This document shows, piece by piece, positions 58,647 to 64,000 of a stretch of 64,000 bases of DNA. Below the pieces are notes generated by a model. That model was given only the letters and a program-made list of their open reading frames with translations, was not told the origin of the DNA and made no database searches. A program made the translations under genes and the position numbers. The stretch lies in assembly GCA_046331705.1 (NCBI GenBank), contig JAXLQJ010000002.1, positions 288,022 to 352,021 on the forward strand, written 5' to 3'. Numbering within the stretch: the stretch's first letter is position 1; every line of letters starts with the position of its first letter. Origin of the DNA: JADJOY01 sp046331705 [NCBI: bacterium] (GTDB lineage Bacteria; JADJOY01).

Positions 58647-59852
58647 TCAGTTGCGCAGGATGGCGATCGAGCCGTCGCCGAAATCGCCCCAGCCGGTCAC
58701 GACGCCGATCTCCGCTTCGGGAACCTGGCGCTCGCCGGCCTCGCCGCGAAGCTGCTTCACCGCTTCAACGATGTGCCCCATGCCGAGCGAGTGGGCCTCC
58801 GAGAGCAGGCCGCCGCTGGTGTTGACGGGCAGCTCGCCGCCGAGCTCGATGCGCCCGCCCTCGACGAAGGCACCACCCTCGCCGCGGGCACAGAAGCCGG
58901 TTTCCTCGAGCTGCTGCAGCACCTCGAAGGTGAAGCAGTCGTAGATCTGCGCGAAGTCGGCGTCCTTGGCGCGCACCCCGGCCATCGCGAAAGCCTCGGG
59001 CGCCGCCATCGAAAGCCCAGTGCGGAAGATGTCCCTGCGGCTCACGATCTCGTCCGCGGGATCGGGCTGCCCGGCCGCCACACCCATCACGAACACGGGC
59101 TTGTGGGGCATGTCCTTGGCGCGCTCGGCGCTGGTGACGACGATGGCCGCGGCGCCGTCGGTTTCCAGGCAGCAATCGAGCATGCGGTAGGGCGCGCTGA
59201 TCATCGGCGATGCGAGGTAGTCGGCGAGCGTGAGCGGCTTCGTCCGCATGACGGCGTTCGGATTGAGCTGGGCATGCTTGCGCATCGCCACGGCGATGGC
59301 GCCGAGCTGCTCGCTGGTGGTGCCGAACTCGTGCATGTGTCGCCGCGCCAGCAGCGAGTACCACTGGGGCGGCGCGGTGAGTCCCTGGGGAAGGTAGTAG
59401 TCCCGAGCGATCGCTCCGCCGGGTAGCGCCGACATCGTCTCGGTGACGATCTCGCGGGTGCGCCGTCCCGAATAGCCATTCCAGCCCGCGGGAATCAGCA
59501 CGTAGGTGGCGATGCCGGCGTTCACGGCGGCGGCGGCTTGCGCCACCGACGCCACCGGCGCCGCGCCACCCATGTGCACCGTGGCGGCGAAGCGCAGACT
59601 CTCGACGCCGAGATTGGCGGCGATCTCCTCGGCGCTGCCGAGGTTCGGGAACGGCATGACGCCGTCGATCTGGCGCGGCGTGAGGCCGGCGTTCTCGATG
59701 GCGCGCATCGCGGCGCGAAGCTGGATGCCGAGCTGGCTCAGGCCCGAGCCCGGCGCGCGGCAGTACGTGGTCTCGCCGATGCCGACGATGCACGCCTTGT
59801 CGCGCAGCTTGCGCGTCAGCTTGAGCGTGGGGTTGGGGGTGCGGGTGGGCAC
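58647..59852 (-). CDS. Thiolase-like (SCP2/Ltp2-type) protein lacking the nucleophilic Cys
   Basis: A 401-residue thiolase-fold protein. Where thiolases have the nucleophile in NxCASG, this has ATVHMGGAAPVASVAQAAAA: no cysteine. The second half keeps YDCFTFEVLQQLEETGFCAR and PVNTSGGLLSEAHSLGMGHI, close to SCP2-type lipid-transfer proteins. Cys-less members such as Ltp2 are aldolases that, with a DUF35 protein, cut steroid side-chain CoA thioesters. A DUF35 gene is adjacent. GTG 59852 used. Aldolase activity is inferred. Confidence 0.85.
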   Translation of the reverse strand: MPTRTPNPTLKLTRKLRDKACIVGIGETTYCRAPGSGLSQLGIQLRAAMRAIENAGLTPRQIDGVMPFPNLGSAEEIAANLGVESLRFAATVHMGGAAPVASVAQAAAAVNAGIATYVLIPAGWNGYSGRRTREIVTETMSALPGGAIARDYYLPQGLTAPPQWYSLLARRHMHEFGTTSEQLGAIAVAMRKHAQLNPNAVMRTKPLTLADYLASPMISAPYRMLDCCLETDGAAAIVVTSAERAKDMPHKPVFVMGVAAGQPDPADEIVSRRDIFRTGLSMAAPEAFAMAGVRAKDADFAQIYDCFTFEVLQQLEETGFCARGEGGAFVEGGRIELGGELPVNTSGGLLSEAHSLGMGHIVEAVKQLRGEAGERQVPEAEIGVVTGWGDFGDGSIAILRN

Positions 59853-59875
59853 GAGAGCACGTCCTCTTCCCGAGG

Positions 59876-59895
59876 GGACCCGCTCCGTCGGGTCC
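59876..59895. repeat. 20-nt hairpin, member B of a dispersed set
   Basis: GGACCCG-CTCCGT-CGGGTCC: same geometry (7-bp stem, 6-nt loop), 24 bp before the start of the thiolase-like gene. Arm sequence differs, with compensating changes. Confidence 0.55.
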
Positions 59896-59957
59896 GCGTC
59901 GCGACGATCGATCCGGCGCCGACGGAGCAGCGCGCTTCAGCGAACGCTGGGACCGCC

Positions 59958-60944
59958 CTAGCCCTTCTTCACCCGCTTGGTGGTGTCGATCTTGGCGAGC
60001 TTCGCGAGGTTCTTGCCGAGGAAGCCGGCGCGCATCTCGTCGGTGATCTCCTTGTAGCCCCACTGCTCGCGCAACTCCTTCGGGATCTGGAAGGTGCGCA
60101 TGAAATCGACCACCCGCGGCATGTCGTCGAACGCGAGGTCGAGCCCCATGACGATCTTCTCGGGCTTCACCCACTGCAGCGCCTCGCCGATCATGTGGTA
60201 GCCGCGATACGGCGCGCACTGGAGCCAGCCGATGATGCCGGAGAGGCTCAAGTAGAGGTTCTGGTGCTTGCCGGCGAGTCCCATCAGGCACTCGTGATAC
60301 GGCCAGCCCATGTGGTACGCGATGATCTTGAGCTGGGGGAAGTCGATGCAGATGTCGTCGAGGAGCTCGGGGTGGGTGTGCTTGTTCGGCTGCGGCATCA
60401 CGTACGCCATGCCCGTGTGCACGGTGAGCGCGATGTCGAGCTCGATCGCCTTCTCGTAGAACGGCCACAGCCGCCGATCGTTGAGCGGCCCGTCGTCCTC
60501 GGGCACGTAGACCTTGCAGAGCTTGGCGTTGCCGTTCTTGACCAGGTACTCGAGCTCCCAGATGGCGTGCTTGACGCCGCGCTTCAGGATCGGGCCGACG
60601 TTGCACTCGAGGTACATCCGATCGGGGTAGGGCGCGATCTCCTTCATGATGAAGGCGTTGGTGGACATGCAGGTGACGCCGCCGGACACGTCCATCATCG
60701 ATTCGCGCAGCGCGAAGCAGACGTCGACGCCCGCCTTGTCCATCCACTCGATCAGCGCATGCGCCCGCGGCGCCGGCATGTTGCCGCCGCCCGCCAGCTC
60801 CCGTCCGCCGCCCCAGGAGCGCATCACGCCGTCGACGCTCTGCCACCACTGGGTGAACTGCGGGTAATACGCCATCTCGTGAAGCGATTCCTCGTTCATG
60901 AAGTGGCACTCGCTGAGCGCCACGAAGTAGTCGGGTGTCGCCAT
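59958..60944 (-). CDS. Amidohydrolase 2 family protein (ACMSD/LigW-like fold)
   Basis: A 328-residue TIM-barrel protein. LSECHFM near the N terminus replaces the usual DxHxH, LTVHTGMAYV and IIAYHMGWPYHECLM give His metal positions, and MGLDLAFDDMPRVVDFM carries the late Asp. Amidohydrolase 2 members decarboxylate or hydrolyse aromatic and ring-cleavage acids. The first metal motif is weaker than normal (one His), so metal binding may be altered. ATG 60944 follows GGAG. It sits between the molybdenum hydroxylase and thiolase-like genes. Confidence 0.82.
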   Translation of the reverse strand: MATPDYFVALSECHFMNEESLHEMAYYPQFTQWWQSVDGVMRSWGGGRELAGGGNMPAPRAHALIEWMDKAGVDVCFALRESMMDVSGGVTCMSTNAFIMKEIAPYPDRMYLECNVGPILKRGVKHAIWELEYLVKNGNAKLCKVYVPEDDGPLNDRRLWPFYEKAIELDIALTVHTGMAYVMPQPNKHTHPELLDDICIDFPQLKIIAYHMGWPYHECLMGLAGKHQNLYLSLSGIIGWLQCAPYRGYHMIGEALQWVKPEKIVMGLDLAFDDMPRVVDFMRTFQIPKELREQWGYKEITDEMRAGFLGKNLAKLAKIDTTKRVKKG

Positions 60945-60968
60945 GGGATCTCCGGGTCAGGTGGGGAG

Positions 60969-60988
60969 GGACGCGGTCCCTCGCGTCC
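60969..60988. repeat. 20-nt hairpin, member C of a dispersed set
   Basis: GGACGCG-GTCCCT-CGCGTCC, 25 bp before the amidohydrolase start. On the transcribed (minus) strand its loop is AGGGAC, the complement of the loop GTCCCT of the hairpin at 61017-61036. Confidence 0.6.
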
Positions 60989-61016
60989 GTTGCGTTCGAT
61001 CGGGGTGCGAAGCCGT

Positions 61017-61036
61017 GGCTGCGAGGGACCGCAGCC
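61017..61036. repeat. 20-nt hairpin, member D of a dispersed set
   Basis: GGCTGCG-AGGGAC-CGCAGCC, 21 bp after the stop of the molybdenum-hydroxylase large subunit. Exact reverse complement of member A (58171-58190). Confidence 0.6.
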
Positions 61037-61057
61037 TTCCACGCGGGTACGTCGCGC

Positions 61058-63475
61058 TCACGCCTTTCCTCGCGCGTCCTGGATCGCGGTCCAGACCCGC
61101 ACCGGCGACGCGGGCATCTCGTGGATCTGGGCACCCAGGGGCGCGAGCGCATCGTTGATGGCGCACAGCACCGCGGCCGGGGTGGTGTGGATCGCGCCTT
61201 CGCCGCAGCCCTTGGCACCCAGCGGCGCGAACGGCGAAGGCGTGCAGAGCGCCTGCTTCTCCGTGAACGGCACCTCGTAGATCGTGGGCAGCAAGTAGTC
61301 CATGAAGGTCGAGGTCAGCAGCTGTCCGTCCTCGTTGTAGACGTACTCCTCCAGCAATGCCGCGCCGACGCCCTGTGCCACGCCGCCCTGGGTCTGGCCT
61401 TCGACGTTGGCGGGATTGAGGCGCGTGCCGCAATCGTCGGCGATGAAGTACTTCTCGATGTCGACCTTGCCCGTGTCGGGGTCCACGCTCACCGCCACCA
61501 CGTGGCAGGCATTCGCCGCCGTGAGGTAACTCTTGGCGCGGCCTTGATCGTCGGCCTGCGTGCGGCCCGCCGCGGTCCACGCGTAGGTCGCTTCGGGACT
61601 GGGATCGACGTCCGGTGGCAGCAGATCGCTGCGCGCGAGCATCACGCCAGCCACCTGCGCCAGCGTCAGCTCGACACCCGGAACGCCCTTCATGACGACC
61701 TTGCCGTCCCGGAGGTCCAGCAGCTCGGGAGTGCAGCGCAGCAGCACCGCCGCGACCTTGAGCAGCTTCGCCTTCAGCCGCTCGGCGGCGCCGAGCGCGG
61801 CGCCGGTGATCGCGACACCCAGACGGCTGCCGCCGGGACCGAAGTGCGGCGCCGCGGAGAGCGTGTCGAGTGGCACGACGCGAATGGCGTTGGGCTGCGT
61901 CCCGAAGTAGTCGGCGAGCACCTGCGCCACCACCGTGTACTGGCCCTGTCCCTCCAGCGAGAAACCGAGCCGCGCGGTGACGTTGCCGAGGATGTCGAGG
62001 CTGATGGTGATCGCCTCGGGCACGCCCGTCGACTCGGCGCCCACGATCGCGTACGCGTTCCAGTCGAAGACGCCGGGCTCGATGGTGCTCACCACCGAGA
62101 TGCCGAAGAGCTTGCCGGCCGCGCGCGCCTTCCGCTGCGCCTCGCGCAGCTCGGGGTATCGCGACATCGCCAGCGCGGCATCGAGCGCCGCCACGTAGTC
62201 GCCGCTGTCGTATTCGTTGCCGCTCGGGATGGTGTACGGGAAGGCGTCCTTGGGGATGTAGTTGCGGCGTCGGATCTCCGCCGGGTCGATCCGAAGCTCG
62301 CGCGCCGCCGCGTCCATCAAGGATTCGAGCACCCAGTTGTGGGGCGGCGGTCCCATGCCGCGATAGGCACCCGTGGGCAGCTTGTTGGTGGCGACGATGG
62401 TGAGGTCGTAGGAGGCGGTGGGGATCTGGTACGGGCCGGTGAACGACGCCAGCGGCTTGGCGCACGAGACCGCGCCATAGCTCTCGCCGGTGGCGCCCAG
62501 GTCGTCGAGGAGCTTCACGGCGAAACCGGTGACCAGGCCGTTGGCGTCGAGGGCGATCGACGCCTCGTAGTGGCGATCCCACGCCTGGCCCGCGCCCGCC
62601 GACAGGTACTCCATGCGGTCCTCGATCCACTTCACCGGCCGGCCGCCCGCCTTGCGCGAGAGCATCGCGGCGATCTCGGTGCCGCGAAAGCCGCCCTTAC
62701 CTCCGAAGCTGCCACCGTGAGGATGACTGACGAAGCGCACCTTGTTGGCTGGCAGCAGGAACGTCATGGCGCGCCCGAGGGCCATGTGCGACTGCGACTG
62801 GAAGGCACCGTGGCAGGTGAGGGTGCCGTCGGTGGTATCCCATTGCGCCACCACTCCGAACGTCTCGAGCGGGTTGGCGCCGAGACGGTGCCAGCGGAAC
62901 TTTCCCGACACCACCTTGCTGGCGTTCGCGAACGCGGCGTCGATCTCGCCCCAGGTGAACTTACGCTGCAGCATCACGTTGGTGCCCTTGTCCTCGAACA
63001 AGAGCGGCGAGCCCGGTTGCGTCGCGGCGAACGGATCCGCGACGACCGGCAAGGTGTCGTAGTCGACCTCGATCAGCTCGAGCGCGTCCTCGGCGATGTA
63101 GCGGCTGGTGGCGGCCACCGCGGCCACCGGCTCGCCCACGAAGCGCACCTTCTCGGTGGCGAGGCAATGGCAGCCCCAGCCGACCGGCAGCGTGTAGCCG
63201 GGCTGCGCCCACTTGAGCGCGTCCTCGCCGGTGACCACGGCCAACACGCCGGGAAGCTCCAAGGCCTTGGAGGCGTCGAGGAGCCGGATCTTCGCGTGGG
63301 CGTGCGGGCTGCGCAGGATCGCGCAGTGGAGCAGACCCGGCAGCGTGAAGTTGTCGATGAACTCGGCCTTGCCCGTGAGCAAGAGCGGGTCCTCGACGCG
63401 ATTCACCGAGGTGCCGACGAACTTGGCCCCGCTGCTCGGCAGGTCTGCGATGGTCTTCGGGATCTCGACGGACAT
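61058..63475 (-). CDS. Molybdenum hydroxylase large subunit (xanthine dehydrogenase/CoxL family)
   Basis: An 805-residue molybdopterin-binding subunit. RVEDPLLLTGKAEFIDNF and YIAEDALELIEVDYDTLP form the hammerhead N domain; SHPHGGSFGGKGGF, GAYRGMGPPPHNWVLESLMD and GFSLEGQGQYTVVAQVLADY surround the cofactor, and GAKGCGEGAIHTTPAA holds the catalytic Glu. The AYR motif reads AYRGMGPP, not the AYRCSFR of true CO dehydrogenase, so a hydroxylase of an organic substrate (aldehyde, N-heterocycle or CoA ester) is likelier. ATG 63475 follows GGGAGG. The FAD subunit gene is not within the window. Confidence 0.92.
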   Translation of the reverse strand: MSVEIPKTIADLPSSGAKFVGTSVNRVEDPLLLTGKAEFIDNFTLPGLLHCAILRSPHAHAKIRLLDASKALELPGVLAVVTGEDALKWAQPGYTLPVGWGCHCLATEKVRFVGEPVAAVAATSRYIAEDALELIEVDYDTLPVVADPFAATQPGSPLLFEDKGTNVMLQRKFTWGEIDAAFANASKVVSGKFRWHRLGANPLETFGVVAQWDTTDGTLTCHGAFQSQSHMALGRAMTFLLPANKVRFVSHPHGGSFGGKGGFRGTEIAAMLSRKAGGRPVKWIEDRMEYLSAGAGQAWDRHYEASIALDANGLVTGFAVKLLDDLGATGESYGAVSCAKPLASFTGPYQIPTASYDLTIVATNKLPTGAYRGMGPPPHNWVLESLMDAAARELRIDPAEIRRRNYIPKDAFPYTIPSGNEYDSGDYVAALDAALAMSRYPELREAQRKARAAGKLFGISVVSTIEPGVFDWNAYAIVGAESTGVPEAITISLDILGNVTARLGFSLEGQGQYTVVAQVLADYFGTQPNAIRVVPLDTLSAAPHFGPGGSRLGVAITGAALGAAERLKAKLLKVAAVLLRCTPELLDLRDGKVVMKGVPGVELTLAQVAGVMLARSDLLPPDVDPSPEATYAWTAAGRTQADDQGRAKSYLTAANACHVVAVSVDPDTGKVDIEKYFIADDCGTRLNPANVEGQTQGGVAQGVGAALLEEYVYNEDGQLLTSTFMDYLLPTIYEVPFTEKQALCTPSPFAPLGAKGCGEGAIHTTPAAVLCAINDALAPLGAQIHEMPASPVRVWTAIQDARGKA

Positions 63476-63490
63476 GAGCGGATTCCTCCC

Positions 63491-64000
63491 TCACCCGACC
63501 TGCGCCACGCCGGTCGCGAGGGCGCCCGCGGCCGGCGACCTGAGCTTGAGCGCCGCGGCCTTCACCGCCGCGAAGATCGACTGGTAGCCGGTGCAGCGAC
63601 AGATGTTGCCGCCCAGCGTCTCGCGAATCTGCTCGTCGGTGGGATCGGGATGATCCGCGAGCAGCTCCTTCACCGAGAGCAGGAATCCCGGCGTGCAGAA
63701 CCCGCATTGCAGCCCGTGCTGCTCCATGAAGGCTTGCTGGATGGGATGGAGCTGGCCGTCGGGGCTCAGGCCTTCGACGGTGGTGATGCTGGCGCCGTCG
63801 GCTTGCACCGCGAGCAGGATGCACGAGCGCACGGCCTTGCCGTCGATCAGCACCGTGCACGCGCCGCACACCCCGTGCTCGCAACCCACGTGCGTACCCG
63901 TGAGGCCGAGCTCGTTGCGCAGCAGGTCGACCAGCGTGAGGCGCGGCTCGACGGTGGCTTCGAAGCTCACCCCGTTCACGGTGAGCCGAATCGAACGCTT
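63491..64000 (-). CDS. [2Fe-2S] small subunit of the molybdenum hydroxylase (5' end off window)
   Basis: The visible 169 codons give LTVNGVSFEATVEPRLTLVD, then the plant-type cluster CEHGVCGACTVLIDGKAVRSC-like block and the second cluster QCGFCTPGF...GGNICRCTGYQSI. This is the CoxS/XdhA-type electron subunit that carries electrons from the Mo site to FAD. The frame runs to the window edge (KRSIRLTV...), so the start is just outside; a GTG at 63979 would remove the first strand. Its stop is 15 bp before the large-subunit start. Confidence 0.92.
   Translation of the reverse strand, partial: KRSIRLTVNGVSFEATVEPRLTLVDLLRNELGLTGTHVGCEHGVCGACTVLIDGKAVRSCILLAVQADGASITTVEGLSPDGQLHPIQQAFMEQHGLQCGFCTPGFLLSVKELLADHPDPTDEQIRETLGGNICRCTGYQSIFAAVKAAALKLRSPAAGALATGVAQVG

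Noticed and set aside
61058-63475. Call of aerobic CO dehydrogenase (coxL)
   Set aside because: The active-site loop reads AYRGMGPP rather than AYRCSFR, so the specific CO-dehydrogenase name is not justified.
1-64000. CRISPR arrays, rRNA and tRNA genes
   Set aside because: No regularly spaced direct repeats and no rRNA- or tRNA-like stretch were noticed on reading; a tRNA scan would settle the last point.

Overview
The window is a GC-rich bacterial chromosome segment with 46 intact or slightly damaged protein genes, two traces of insertion sequences and no rRNA, tRNA or CRISPR array that I can see. High GC with GC-saturated third positions, many GTG/TTG starts, Cys-rich-repeat and DUF3160 proteins, a PilA-like prepilin and many CoA-ester enzymes suggest a soil or sediment deltaproteobacterium-like organism (Myxococcota or a Binatota-like lineage). 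That placement is an inference from gene content only.

Layout. 1-2330: the 5' part of a DUF3634-type membrane protein, then an IS-like element (DUF6788-type ORF plus DDE transposase). 2576-7574: operon of a zinc alcohol dehydrogenase, a PlsC-like acyltransferase and a GH106-type lipoprotein rhamnosidase. 7636-10742: 2H phosphoesterase, FAH-family enzyme, Cys-rich repeat protein, YdjM-like membrane protein and pterin carbinolamine dehydratase. 10911-18888: a lipid/steroid-type catabolic locus, with acyl-CoA dehydrogenase and ferredoxin on the minus strand, divergent from an operon of two acyl-CoA dehydrogenases, a FadD19-like acyl-CoA synthetase, an ERG2/sigma-1-receptor-like protein, a KstR-like TetR regulator and a Rieske oxygenase. 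19100-28436: ABC ATPase with membrane partner, an MMPL/RND transporter, a GMC oxidoreductase and a three-gene ABC-2 exporter. 28481-32894: DUF3160 lipoprotein-like/secreted protein and a frameshifted CapA-like protein. 32930-33897: decayed IS1182-type transposase next to a truncated, frameshifted spermidine-synthase-like membrane protein. 33895-40781: GH3-type adenylating enzyme, unknown protein, B12/radical-SAM enzyme, GNAT-like protein, one-TM unknown and a type IV pilin. 41002-54880: SDR dehydrogenase, family III CoA-transferases (one single, two tandem-fused), amidohydrolase, methyltransferase, GH38 lipoprotein mannosidase and HEAT-like protein. 54924-57237: OxyR and a membrane diguanylate cyclase. 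57355-64000: minus-strand operon of enoyl-CoA hydratase, DUF35 protein, Cys-less thiolase-like protein, amidohydrolase 2 and the large and small subunits of a molybdenum hydroxylase.

The most notable signal is a putative regulon. A 20-bp perfect palindrome (41002-41021, ahead of the SDR gene) and a near-copy (12495-12514, between the ferredoxin and acyl-CoA dehydrogenase genes) both fit the KstR consensus TNNAACNNGTTNNA, and the window encodes a TetR protein that looks KstR-like. The regulated operon contains a protein with the ERG2/sigma-1 fold signature, including the conserved Asp/Glu pair at the same 46-residue spacing as in sigma-1. I infer a sterol- or steroid-processing system that joins a eukaryote-like sterol isomerase homologue with actinobacterial-style steroid catabolic enzymes and control. 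A second unusual feature is a set of 20-nt hairpins (7-bp stem, 6-nt loop) in the gaps of the 57-63 kb operon, two of which have complementary loops.
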